The notes under the pieces: model-generated
What the model was told of the DNA's origin: nothing
Databases searched by the model: none
The model's input: only the letters and a program-made list of their open reading frames with translations
In this document: in pieces, positions 10,434 through 21,046 of the stretch
Position numbering within the stretch: position 1 is the stretch's first letter
Layout of the letters: each line of letters opens with the position of its first letter
DNA from: Purshia tridentata
Taxonomy: Eukaryota > Streptophyta > Magnoliopsida > Rosales > Rosaceae
Length of the DNA stretch: 24,271 nt
Assembly: GCA_003254885.1 (NCBI GenBank)
Contig: QANT01006134.1
Location: 1 to 24,271 of the forward strand
Direction of reading: 5' to 3'
Program-made: the position numbers and the translations under genes

Positions 10434-13400
10434 ATGATGTCACTCACTCCTGATCAGCCTAGGAAAGTTGGGATGGGGGTGACACCATCCCCATCTCCTT
10501 TTCTTACACCTCGTCCCGAAAGGCGGCGTCCAGATTCGAGAGCACTTGAGTGGAATTCAAATCGTCAGGACAAGGATAAAGAGGTTAATGTGCAAGTTCT
10601 GCTGAGATGCAGGTGTAATTTCAATCTTTCAATTTTAAATAAAAGTAAAAATCTTTGCTGCTATATGACCTGAAATTTGAATGATCATAAATGCTGTTTA
10701 TTTGGTGGGTTTCATTACGGGTCAAATGCAGGTTTTGGCTGGGAATTGGGTGTGAAAAACATTGGAGTGTACGGAAATGGAGTATAGGAATGTGTTACAA
10801 GCATTAGATTACACTTATTGCCAACTTCTTTGTAATTGGTAGCTGGTAATCTCTGTATGAAGTAGGGAATAGGGATGTACTTGCACTTACTTACCAGTTA
10901 TCACATTAGCAAAAGATTTTACTTCTTGTTTAATTGTTGACAGATTTTCGACATGTGGACCATAGAAATGATTGTTTTTGTACTCGTCATGTCATTGAAG
11001 TTTTGTAGCTTTAAACTGTGCTTTAAGATTGACATGAATTTGCAGTGTAACATAAACATGCCAGACTGGTAAATGACCTCTGATGAGTTATCTAAACTTG
11101 CTTAGGTTTAATTTAGAATGTTGAGCAATATCTCATTAGTTTATCATTGATTTTAATTTCAGGCCTTTGAGTGATGATGAGCAAAGGTCAAACGTCCAGA
11201 AGGTGATATCCTGTAACGAACAAAAAAAAGAAGTCACTGTTTTGCAAAGCCTAAATAACAAACAAGTAGATAGAGTTTTCACTTTTGACAGGGTATGCTC
11301 CAACCTCCCCTCTGACGCTTATGATCAATGTGTAAAAAAACTTGCTTATTTATCTTACTCATAATTTTGCAAGGTTTTTGGGCCGAAAGCACAGCAAAAG
11401 TCAATATATGACCAAGCCATTGTCCCGATTGTCAATGAAGTTCTCGAGGGTTTCAACTGCACTGTCTTTGCATATGGGCAGACAGGCACTGGTAAAACAT
11501 ATACAATGGAAGGCGGGATGAAAACTAAGGTATAAATGGGTCCTCTAGTCATGTCATCCACTTAACTGATAATATGATATATTTTTCTCTCTCCATGGCT
11601 ATCATAATGGATACAACGTTTTTTATAGGGTGGCAATTTGCCTGCTGAGGCTGGTGTTATTCCACGGGCTGTTCGTCAAATTTTTGATACACTTGAAGCG
11701 CAGAATGCTGACTATAGCGTGAAAGTAACATTCTTGGAACTATATAATGAAGAAATAACTGATTTACTAGCTCCTGATGACTATCCAAGAAATGCAGAAG
11801 ACAGGCAAAAGAAACCTATTTCCTTGATGGAGGATGGAAAGGGTTGTGTGATAGTAAGAGGCCTTGAAGAAGAAGCTGTGTATAGTGTAAGTGAAATTTA
11901 TAGTCTCTTGGAAAGAGGGGCTTCCAAAAGGCGTACAGCAGACACTTTGTTGAACAAACGCAGCAGGTATGTTTTTCCCATTCACTAAAAGGTTGTTGAA
12001 TCTAGAAGAAACCATTTCTTATCAATTTTTGTCCCTTTTGTGCAGTCGCTCTCATTCTATCTTTTCCATTACTGTCCATGTAAAAGAAGCAGCAGTTGGT
12101 GATGAGGACCTAATTAAATGTGGAAAACTTAATCTTGTTGATCTAGCAGGATCAGAAAACATATCTCGTTCAGGTGCACGAGAGGTATTATAATGAATTT
12201 TCTTAGCTTAAGCTTGCTATCCTGTAAAACATGATCTTGCTAGTCACTGAAATTGCAGCCAGAAAAGAGCTCAAATAGTAAACTTGGTTGTTTTTGATAC
12301 ATATCTAGGCTTCGCATGTTGTTCTAGTTATGGCCAGTGGTATTCTCATCATAGTGCAAAATGGGTGTCTTTATATCTTTCAATCATTGACTTACTTTCC
12401 TTTTATAGACTTGTCTTGTCAATGAGTTTTCAAGAGTTCCTTAAACATTAAAACCGGAATGTATATTTGACCAAACTTGTGTTTAAAATTGAAGGCACGT
12501 GCAAGAGAAGCAGGGGAGATAAATAAGAGCTTACTCACCCTCGGACGTGTCATAAATGCACTAGTGGAACATTCGGCTCATATACCTTATAGGTATTTCC
12601 TTTTGTGAATTCTATTTTTTTTTCAAAATATTTGGTGGTTCACAATTTTTTTATTATTTTCTATATGTTTTTTAAATGCGCCGATTCTATGTGCAGGGAC
12701 AGCAAGCTTACAAGACTTTTAAGAGAGTCTTTGGGAGGCAAAACAAAAACTTGCATCATTGCCACAATTTCTCCAACTGCTCAGTGCATGGAAGAAACTT
12801 TAAGCACGTTAGATTATGCCTATCGTGCCAAGAACATTAAAAACAAACCCGAGGTTTGTTGGTATACTTATTTTGCTTCCTCTTCTCTTTCTGAAAATGT
12901 ATTTCTGTATGATGACGATTATTATTTTTGCAGGCAAACCAGAAAATATCAAAGGCTGTGCTGCTCAAGGATTTGTATTTAGAGATTGAGAAAATGAAAG
13001 AAGGTTGGATGACAGTTGCATACTTAGATTGACTTTGTTAGGAAGAGGTTTTTTTAATCTGTTTAAAATCCAATGCAGATGTTCGGGCAGCACGGGAAAA
13101 GAATGGTGTTTATATTCCTCGTGAAAGATTTGTCCAGGATGAAGCTGAAAAGAAGGTGGGTTGATGCCTTATTATTTAAAAATATTTGGTGTAGCTTGGT
13201 TAGAAAATTCTTCCAACTAGGATGTTTCCTAATTATGTTGAAGCTGTGGTTTCACGTTTACTCAAGGAAACCTGAAATCTTGAAGACATTCAATTTTGTA
13301 GATTCTTTCACTATCCTGTACATAGAGCAAGTAGTGGGTGATTAGCTTTGCTGCATTATATATTTGCTTGATCAGCTTTTTTCTTTTAATCACACAGTCA

Positions 13401-16400
13401 CCTAATATAAGGTGAACCCGTAGAGACTAATAAAATTGCCTGTAATGTAGTTTCATCTGTTTAAAATCTGGAAACCCTGCAGGCTCGGATTGAGAAAATA
13501 GAGCAATTGGAGAATGACCTCAGCCTTACAGAAAAGGTACATTTGCTTGCGCTTTGGAGAATGACCACAAGTTATGTTTCTTGTATGATATTCATTCCAT
13601 CAAACTCACTCAAACTCACTTCTTGCAGCAAGCAGATAGGTTTCGTGAACTCTATCTCAGTGAGCAAGAACAGAAACTGGATTTGCAAAGTGAGCTCAAG
13701 GACTGCAAGGTATGTATCATGGACTTAAATAAAAGTTATTGCTTATTGTCTGTGTAATCTTTTCAATATATGCATCTTATCAGGAATTTAAATTTGTCTG
13801 TCTCAGATAAATCTGAAAACGAGTAACAAAGAATTGCTTGATCTTCAAGAGCATTACAGGGTAGCCATCGCAAACCTGAAAGAGAAGGAGCTTATCATCT
13901 CCAAACTCCTATGCTCAGGTAAGACAACTGAGATATTGTGAAGAAAATTTTGCATCTCCTTTCATATTCATTAACAAAATATCTCTTTTTGCATATTTGA
14001 GATATTAGTGACAAATGTCTGTGTGCTTATGAATAACAGAAAATCATTTAATTGGACGTGCAAAGGAGTTGAGCACTGAACTGCAGAATGCTTCAGAGGA
14101 TATAAATTCTCTACATGAAAAATTAGGTATGATAAATGGACTTCAGTGTGCAAGCTTATAAGCATCCCTCATATAGAAAAGTAACTATGGTAAGGAGTAC
14201 TATGGTAAGGAGTAGTTTTTGCATCTGTTAGGACAGCACAGTTTTTACATCTGTTCAAATAGGTTAGGAGTGGTATAGAAAAGGATAAAAGACAGCAAAA
14301 GACGATGAAGATAATATTTTGAATTATACATTACTCTATCTGGATAAAAGTCAGTGCGTTTTGCTCTCTGCAGATCAGAAAGACAGGATGGAGGCAGAAA
14401 ATCGGAGCTTGGTTTTGACATTTGGTTCTCAGCTTGATCGGAGCTTGAAAGATCTGCACAAGACCATTCTTGGGTCTGTGTCCCAACAGCAGAATCAACT
14501 AAGATGCATGGAGGAACATGTTCAATCATACCTTGCGAGTAAATGTGATGTAAGGAAGATTTTTTATGTCATCTAATATGATATGCTTGCCTTGCTTCTT
14601 CTAATTATCTGTTTATTAACACCAATATTATTACCAGGCAACACAGGAACTAGAATCAAGGATTAAGAAAATAACAGAGACATACAGTTCTGGACTAGCA
14701 TCCTTGAAGGAGCTTGCCAACATGCTGCAAATGAAAGCATCATCTGACCTGGGGCAGATAAATTATAAAATTTCATCACAGACTGTGGCTGTTGAGAAGG
14801 TATCGTGTCAACACTTTTCTTATACCATTTAGAATTTCATGATTAAATAGCTGAGTATAATACAATTCTTTTTAGTTTCTTGAATCTGCGGTTATGGAGG
14901 CCAACGGGGTCATCCAAGATATGCAGCACTCTCTTGATGAGCAGAAACAGCTATTGGCTTTCTCTACTCAACAACAAGAGGAGGTAGGTTCATACTCATG
15001 ATTTTTCACACTAGTTATTTTGTGGACTTGGAAAAGATTCTTAATCCTTGAGTGAAAACTGTAGGGATTACATCGAAGTTTGACTTCAGCACAAGTAATT
15101 TCGAAGGCCATTAAGAACTTTTTTGATGACCTCCATGACCGTGCTTCTCAAGTCATGAAAATTCTTGAAGAAAGCCAAAGTGAACGATTCTACCAATTAG
15201 TGAATTTTGAGAAGATGTTTAAGGTAAGTGCACCCTGCTATAGGTGAATTATAGCACTAAGTAGAATAAAGGCTGATGAACTTTCACTGCCTTGAAACAG
15301 GAAGAGGCTGCCAGAGAGGAAAAACAGGCCTTGGAAAAAATTGCTGTAATATTAGCTACTTTGACTTCTAAGAAAGCTTCTATAGTAAGTATTTCTTCTT
15401 TGTCACTTGACTTAAAAAAATGTGTAGGAATTGTATAATTGACATTTAGAAATAAATATTAGGTATCAGAGGCACAAACCAACATCCAGGATACGAGTAA
15501 ACGAGAGAGTAACAGGTTGCAAAAAGTGATGTATGACATGCAAAAAGTAGCTACGGATGCTAGGAAGGAGGTGGGTAAATATTTAGAAAAAGTGGAAAGT
15601 CATTTTATGGAAGACACATTCTCAGCAGCTGAATCTCAGGCAATTATGGAAAACTGCCTCCAAGAGTGGTAATTTTTCTTTTTCTTTTTTTAAATAGCTT
15701 AGTATAGAGTGATTTTAGAATTGCAGCACCTGATTAATTGCTTTATTTTACATAATACTTCCATGACTTACTTAGATTCTCCCCTATCAATTTGTCCCTA
15801 CACTTTACTTTTTTCCATGGTATATGCAGCTCAGAGAGAGTGGATTACACCAAAAAACAGTGGGAAAATGCCCAGTCATCCATAAATAATCATAATAAGA
15901 ACAGTGTTGCAAAAATTGATTCCACTGTGAAGTGAGTTTCCATTCCTTGATTCATCAAAATTTGAATTTGTTTTAATTCGTACCTTTATTTTCTTAATGC
16001 TATATCAAAATTTCGATTCCTCGCTTCAACAGGGAAAACATCTTTGCAAATCATTTTGCACACGAAGAGTTTGTTTCTGCATCTTCCCATGTGGATGCAG
16101 AGTTTGATGCTATAACCTCTGACACACTGGCAGGCATTAATGGTAATTTGGATTTACTTATGCAGTGAACTAATTACTTCTCTTTCTTTATAATACTTAA
16201 CTCCTCCAACGCCTCCTAAATGGGATTTAAAAACTGGCAGCTTCGCTAATGCTGGACCATGAAAAGACAATGGAAATGGACTCCATGACTACCTTGTGCT
16301 TGGATCAACTCAAATCATTACAAGACAAGCATGGTGAAAGCTTATCGACTATACGAAACCAAGCAGAAAAGTGCCTCGTAGAGGATTATTTGGTATGTTG

Positions 16401-16631
16401 GCATCTTAATATTAAAGTGCCTGGCAGGGTGCGTAAAATCTTAATATTGTTTCTGATTGGTATGGTTTATATGAACAGGTTGATAAGCATACTGGTGCTC
16501 CCAAAAAACGAGTTATAGCAGTCCCCAGCTTGGCCTCTATTGAGGAGATGAGAAGCTCCCTTGAAGACAAATTAAAACGGAGCCAAATGGAAAGCAAGAG
16601 AACTCCTTTTGCACAGAATAGAAGGGTCTAG
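10434..16631 (+). CDS. KIN5B: Kinesin-5 (BimC/KRP125 family) motor, 23 coding exons, 1029 aa
   Basis: Kinesin-5 tetramers crosslink and slide antiparallel microtubules in spindle and phragmoplast. Exons: 10434-10612, 11163-11292, 11374-11529, 11629-11966, 12046-12184, 12495-12592, 12697-12853, 12934-13003, 13079-13155, 13483-13536, 13629-13709, 13807-13918, 14040-14126, 14374-14549, 14638-14799, 14876-14983, 15065-15223, 15301-15384, 15463-15668, 15830-15931, 16033-16142, 16241-16392, 16479-16631 (TAG). All junctions are GT-AG and keep frame. The motor spans about 50-399: LLRCRPLS near the start, P-loop GQTGTGKT 138-145, switch I NKRSSRSHS 264-272, switch II DLAGSE 300-305, neck-proximal [15 protein letters not shown]. 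The kinesin-5 neck ([15 protein letters not shown]) follows, then long coiled coil. The tail (980-1029) has a degenerate BimC box, GAPKKR then [10 protein letters not shown], lacking the usual Thr-Pro. Family is certain. The 5B assignment rests on the adjacent ZAT11-like gene and tail divergence and is less sure. Confidence 0.96.
14184..14213. repeat. 15-bp perfect tandem duplication in a kinesin intron
   Basis: ACTATGGTAAGGAGT occurs twice in immediate succession (14184-14198 and 14199-14213). It lies in the intron between exons 13 and 14. A second short direct repeat (agtttttRcatctgtt) follows within 50 bp. Confidence 0.9.
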
Positions 16632-17904
16632 GAAATTGAATCTACGGTCATAGAATACCAATGTGCTTTTCCATCCTTGTAAAACCTGTCCTGTCTTCTT
16701 CTACTTTCTCATGTACATTACAGAGATTCTATAAATTGGAATTCTCTGACCATTTCTCATGTGCTTTAGATATTGGAAGTAGAATCTTTCAAATAATGAC
16801 ACTAGCCCTTTTAGAGTTTTTTTTGTTTTCCTTACAACAATTAAACCTTTATCCGGAAACTTTCACCAAATAGCATTAATAATGGAATTTCTATTATTTT
16901 AAAGAACCGAACCTCTTTAAGCTCAATTTCTTAATCTAAATTCCATATACAATACCTCTTGAACCAACTATTAATTTAATTCAATCAGCTTTAATTAAAC
17001 TAAACTAGAAAATTGGTGGTGCAGCAAAAGTCTAAAACCTAAAATTCTAACAATATTTTTTAACATGCTTATAATATAATATATAAACTCCAATTGTAGC
17101 TATCTAGATGAACATAGCCAATCCGTTGATGAATATAACTAAGCATAATGAGATATCACTTGTAGGACTCATTATGCATTATAGACTTATAGTTTGATAT
17201 CAAAAGCTATTGGATATTAAAATGAAACTGTTCGTCTATTTATTCCAGTATAATTAGATGTCTTATAGTTCATTTATCTAATTTTTTTGTAAAAATAACG
17301 ATTGTATAGAGACTTATTATAGACGAGGTGGAGTAGCTCCCACAGCTAATAAGTTAAAATGAAATATACTTCAACAAAAGATATGTCTGCAAGAATACAT
17401 GATATTCTTATAAATGTTTTGCAGCTGACCATCGTCTCTAACAGACCACATAATTCTTTTCCCATGTAGTGGTCCTAAGCATGAAACTTATCACCTGCTA
17501 TACCGTGTCTGATGCAGTAGTAGTGGAAGTCCGCTGTTCACACTAACAAATGGGTCATAAATTTAGATGAGTAGGTTCATCTGTTCAGTTGCCAACTCTT
17601 TTCTGGGATTTTGTTTGGTAAGTGTACCTATTTATCATCCTTCATTGTTAAGACATTTAGGTGTGTTTCTGTGGGACTTCAGACAAAAAGTGCTTCCAGA
17701 AAGACCTCAATGTTGAAACAATCTGAAACAAAACCTTGAAGCTGCAAAGAAGCTTCCTTCATATTTCGTAGGCATAATAGCTCACCGCTCACGACTCGCT
17801 GCAAACTGGTTTACTGGTCCTCTTTGTGTATCTGCTTGAAATCAAAGTCTGGCCAACGCTCACATGCCGTTTATAAAAGTATAAACTACTGAACATTAGT
17901 ACAG
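16632..17904. other. Intergenic spacer between kinesin-5 and the ZAT gene
   Basis: The first part is probably the kinesin 3' UTR, which ends in AT-rich DNA with no single clear polyadenylation signal. No coding region is supported. The last 250 bp become less AT-rich and lead into the zinc-finger promoter. Confidence 0.7.
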
Positions 17905-17910
17905 CACGTG
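17905..17910 (+). promoter_or_regulatory. G-box (CACGTG) upstream of the ZAT gene
   Basis: A palindromic CACGTG lies about 205 bp before the TATA box. Such sites bind bZIP and bHLH factors and with the ACGTG core can confer ABA or light response. Function here is inferred from position. Confidence 0.5.
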
Positions 17911-17969
17911 GATGTATCTTTATCTATTCTATTCCACTTCATTCATTACAAATAAGACAACGCTGCCCA

Positions 17970-18092
17970 AGTCAAAGAAAAAAGGTCAAACTCTTCAATT
18001 ACCCAAAAACCCAATACTCCATCCTAGTCTTTGCCTCTTTGGGTTGCTTAACGCGGACTATAAGGGCAATATGGTTATTTCATCCAAGTCAA
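17970..18092 (+). promoter_or_regulatory. Cluster of three W-boxes in the ZAT promoter
   Basis: Read on the minus strand, TTGACT lies at 17970-17975, TTGACC at 17984-17989 and TTGACT at 18087-18092. Each matches TTGACY, the WRKY-binding core. All three fall within 140 bp upstream of the TATA box. This suits a stress- and defence-inducible gene, as ZAT genes usually are; WRKY control is inferred. Confidence 0.6.
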
Positions 18093-18110
18093 ACAATGAC
18101 TCCAAACCCC

Positions 18111-18118
18111 TATAAATA
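18111..18118 (+). promoter_or_regulatory. TATA box (TATAAATA) of the ZAT gene
   Basis: This is a perfect plant TATA consensus. It predicts transcription start near 18140-18150 and a leader of about 50 bases without an ATG before the start codon at 18198. It argues against starting translation at the in-frame ATG at 18129. Confidence 0.8.
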
Positions 18119-18197
18119 CCACAGCTTGATGGCTTTCATTTCACTTCTTGCATACATATCTTCACCACTACAGACTGCATTTCTTATTTGCTTAGCC

Positions 18198-18788
18198 ATG
18201 AAGAGAACGAGAGAAGATGAAGGAGGAATGATGATGATAAAGGGTTTGGACTTGACAAAGTGTCTAATGCTAATCTCTTGTGGGCTAGAGACCAAGATCG
18301 TCAAAAAAGGATCATCCCAAAACGGTGCGTTTGAGTGCAAAACTTGCAATCGCCAATTCCCATCGTTCCAAGCTCTTGGTGGCCACAGAGCAAGCCACAA
18401 GAAGCCAAGAACAACAGCATCTACGGGTGGTGATGGTGATCATCATCATCAAGACTCCAATAAAACTAAGACCAAATTGGGAAGCTTGAGTGTGGTGATG
18501 GGCAAGCCCAAAAAGCACGAGTGCTCCATTTGTGGGCTAGAGTTTGGCATGGGACAAGCTTTGGGGGGTCATATGAGGAGGCACAGAGACACCTCCATGG
18601 GCTTGGGCTTTTCTTCTGGGGCTCCTCCTCCTCCTCCGGCAGCGGCTGTTTCGAAGATTCCGGTGCTGAGAAGGTCGATGAGTAGCAAGAGGGTTGTGTG
18701 CTTGGACTTGAACTTGACCCCTTTGGAGAATGACTTGAAAATTTTGTTTGGGAAGATGGCCCCAAAAGTTGATCCTTTTTTTTCATAA
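18198..18788 (+). CDS. ZAT11: C2H2 zinc-finger repressor, ZAT11-like, single exon, 196 aa
   Basis: This is a C1-2i type two-finger transcription factor, probably nuclear, acting as a repressor in stress responses. Finger 1 is FECKTCN...QALGGHRASH (C47, C50, H63, H67) and finger 2 is HECSIC...QALGGHMRRH (C109, C112, H125, H129), both with the plant QALGGH helix. A DLTKCLMLIS segment at about 18-27 corresponds to the L-box region. The C-terminal LDLNLTPLEND (169-179) is an EAR repression motif of the LxLxL type, followed by a conserved FGK...PK tail. The linker (71-100) has HHH and Lys-rich stretches, and a proline run occurs at 143-147. The intronless structure and the MKR start match ZAT11 as I recall it. 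ATG 18198 is chosen because the TATA box at 18111 lies 3' of most of the upstream open frame. ZAT12 and ZAT18 are close relatives and possible alternatives. Confidence 0.94.
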   Translation: MKRTREDEGGMMMIKGLDLTKCLMLISCGLETKIVKKGSSQNGAFECKTCNRQFPSFQALGGHRASHKKPRTTASTGGDGDHHHQDSNKTKTKLGSLSVVMGKPKKHECSICGLEFGMGQALGGHMRRHRDTSMGLGFSSGAPPPPPAAAVSKIPVLRRSMSSKRVVCLDLNLTPLENDLKILFGKMAPKVDPFFS

Positions 18789-19303
18789 TACCATGTCACA
18801 TTGTCACCAAGACACTCACCATTGTATTCTCTCTTTTTTTGAATTCCCATTTTTTTTCGTTCATTAACTTTTTTTAACTTCTGTACAATGTAATTCAATA
18901 CTTACCAATTCTTTAACTTAATTCATTTATATAAGATGGGAGTTTCTTTTTTTATCCTCATGAGATTATAAACATTCTAATGTGGACAAACACAACCTTA
19001 TTATTTGTGATTCCATTTAATGATCTTGTTTTTTAAAGTTACGGACTTAAGTCAAACAACCATTTCAGTTGTTTGAGTGTAAAATTTTAAGAGATGGAGT
19101 ACTTGGTTATAATAATGCCATAACATTTGTCCTTGTTGAATATGTGGACGACAACTCAACAATTATATATGGATCTTATTAGGCACCCCTTCAATGTGAG
19201 CACTAACTCTTTTTATAATAGTCATACATGCATTTTTAAATAATCCAGAGTTTTTATGCATAATTTATGTTAAAGATAATCTATAATTAGATAATTGTAA
19301 TAC
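18789..19303. other. ZAT 3' region and AT-rich spacer
   Basis: This holds the ZAT 3' UTR, probably ending near 18900 around a run of Ts, then AT-rich DNA with no recognisable gene. Short minus-strand frames over 18110-18900 are antisense to the ZAT coding sequence and have no family resemblance. Confidence 0.7.
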
Positions 19304-19507
19304 TATATTGACAAATATTCAAAAGTTTTAGTTATTAGATGAGCAAACTCATGACCTATATAGTATATAGTCCTGTTAAACACTTAACCTGTGAATTTAT
19401 CCAAAAATAAAAAAGTATATTGACAAGTATTAAAAAGTTTTTAGTTCTTAGATGAACAAACTTATGGCCTATATAGTCTTGTTACACACTTAACCTGTGA
19501 ATTTATC
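19304..19507. repeat. Tandem repeat of about 112-bp period, two copies
   Basis: Copy 1 is 19304-19401 and copy 2 is 19416-19507. Both run from tatattgacaa through ttagatga.caaact.atg to cacttaacctgtgaatttat. Copy 1 has an extra 7-bp tatatag insertion. Divergence is about 10 percent by eye. No coding capacity. Confidence 0.85.
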
Positions 19508-19634
19508 AACAAAACTCGTGAAATAAGTGCTCAACATGTTTATACTCGACATACAATGATCATTTAATCTGCTTTGTCAACAATTTGCACTTTGGTACAT
19601 GTTTGACTTTTCTAGATGTTTCCGAGGTTATCCT

Positions 19635-19719
19635 TTCTCTTTTGTTAGATTTTTTTTTTTAAGAAAAAAAAAAAGNTTCTCTTTTGTTAGATTTTTTTTT
19701 TTTTAAGAAAAAAAAAAGC
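19635..19719. repeat. 42-bp duplicated poly-T/poly-A block with an unresolved base
   Basis: Two copies of ttctcttttgttag followed by a T-run, aag and an A-run (19635-19676 and 19677-19719). Base 19676, the last of copy 1, is N. Each copy is itself a T/A hairpin. The N exactly at the junction suggests the assembly joined two contigs here, so the duplication may be artificial. Confidence 0.8.
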
Positions 19720-19812
19720 TGGTCAAAACAAAATTAAAATACGATTTGACTGTATATGTGGGCTAAGTCCATCTTTGAAAGGTTGTTAAAAAGGGAGAAG
19801 TCAGAGGTCCAT

Positions 19813-20064
19813 TCAAATATACACTTCTCGATTATGGGCCTTCGCTATTTGACATTGGGCTTAGAAGTTGAAACACCCAAATATCTGCTTAGTACACCCA
19901 TCTATCTGCTTAGTACACTCAACTACTGAAAAAATTGCAAAATTTGCAAAAAGAATACTAAACAAACACCCCCTTAACTTTCAATTTCAAACTTATGTCA
20001 TCACTAAAACTAATATATAGGTTACAATTAAATTTCTAACTTACATGACCTTTCTATATTGAAT
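19813..20064. repeat. First copy of a 252-bp tandem duplication (uninterrupted)
   Basis: This unit begins tcaaatatacacttctcgat and ends ctttctatattgaatt. It is repeated at 20065-21046, where a MITE interrupts it. The copies differ at about 2-4 percent of aligned bases by eye. Within the unit, atctgcttagtacac also occurs twice, about 20 bp apart. Origin unknown; no gene recognised. Confidence 0.9.
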
Positions 20065-20164
20065 TCAAATATACACTTCTCGATTATGGGCCTTCCCTAT
20101 TTGACATTGGGCTTAGAAGTTGAAACACCCAAATATCTGCTTAGTGCACCCATCTATCTGCTTA

Positions 20165-20892
20165 GGCCATCTACTATGCACCGGCATAGTGATGGCCATA
20201 AGTCATTTTGGCTATCAAACAGCCACTGTGGGTCGGAAATTGATGGCCAAAATGGCCTGAATGCTATAGTGAAAGTGATATTTGAGTATAAGCTAATGTC
20301 AAAAGCCAAAGCCAAATTGCTTTTGGGTGAGTAGCAACCCACATGAAAGAAAGAGAGAGAGAGTGAAAAGGCAACAACAGAAGCTTGTGAGTGACCCCAC
20401 CATACGGCTTGCAACAATAAAAGTAATGGGCATTTTTTTTTTTTCAAAATGAAGGGGCCAAATCTGGTGACCGTTGGAACCAACGGCCTAGATCTGTCCC
20501 AAATGTTTTTCTTTTTTTAAACATGAAAATTTATTTATACAATAAAAAAATTCAAAAAAAATTATGTTGTGTTAAATTTTTTTTTGAGTAATAAAATAGA
20601 TAAATTTTAATTTGGGTAAATAAATAAAATATTCAAATATATTCAATATTAACATTAAATTAAAGATTTTTTAAAAATATAACTAATGGTATAATTTTTA
20701 TAAATATTTAAGTTATAAGTTTCAAATTATAAGTCATTTAATTAATATTAGGCATAATTTAATTAAATATAAAATTCTGATACCTAAATATGAGTATCAG
20801 CACCATAATAGAACTGATATCAAAAAAGTACTGTTACAACACCCAAAATGACATTTAACTATCAAAAAATGGATTTATCATAGTAGAAGGCC
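20165..20892. mobile_element. 728-bp MITE with TTA target duplication
   Basis: The element starts GGCCATCTACTATG. Its end, read on the minus strand, starts GGCCTTCTACTATG. Weaker inverted similarity continues for about 48 bp, up to a TCATTTTGG block on both sides. TTA flanks it at 20162-20164 and 20893-20895. The uninterrupted copy at 19813-20064 confirms the insertion point. It has no transposase and no convincing coding frame, so it is non-autonomous. TTA duplication plus GG-start termini point to PIF/Harbinger; its ends differ from those of the DAPF intron element, so it is a separate family. Confidence 0.9.
20471..20486. repeat. Palindrome CCGTTGG-AA-CCAACGG inside the MITE
   Basis: These are perfect 7-bp arms around a 2-bp centre. 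Each arm carries an AACGG core on one strand, the core recognised by MYB3R proteins at MSA elements. This may be part of the element's structure rather than a regulatory site. Confidence 0.6.
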
Positions 20893-21046
20893 TTACTACT
20901 CAGCTACTGAAAAAATTGCAAAATTTGCCAAAAGAATACTAAACAAACACCCCCTTAACTTTCAATTTCAAACTTATGTCATCATTACAACTAATATATA
21001 GGTTACAGTTAAATTTCTAACTTACATGACCTTTCTATATTGAATT

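Larger units (their letters stand above)
20065..21046. repeat. Second copy of the 252-bp duplication, split by a MITE
   Basis: The left part (20065-20164) matches 19813-19911 and the right part (about 20896-21046) matches 19918-20065. Between them lies a 728-bp insertion with its target duplication. The intact first copy is thus an internal empty site. Confidence 0.9.

Noticed and set aside
11355..12015. Minus-strand frames inside the kinesin motor exons
   Set aside because: They mirror conserved motor exons on the + strand and span its introns without sense.
17650..17710. Possible MITE end around aaaaagtgcttccag
   Set aside because: No inverted partner or target duplication could be found on either side.
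18039..18197. Longer ZAT protein starting upstream (18039 or ATG 18129)
   Set aside because: The TATA box at 18111-18118 lies within this stretch, so the transcript should start at or after 18140. The family starts with MKR, as at 18198.
18110..18898. Minus-strand open frames across the ZAT gene
   Set aside because: They are antisense shadows of the zinc-finger coding sequence with low-complexity products.
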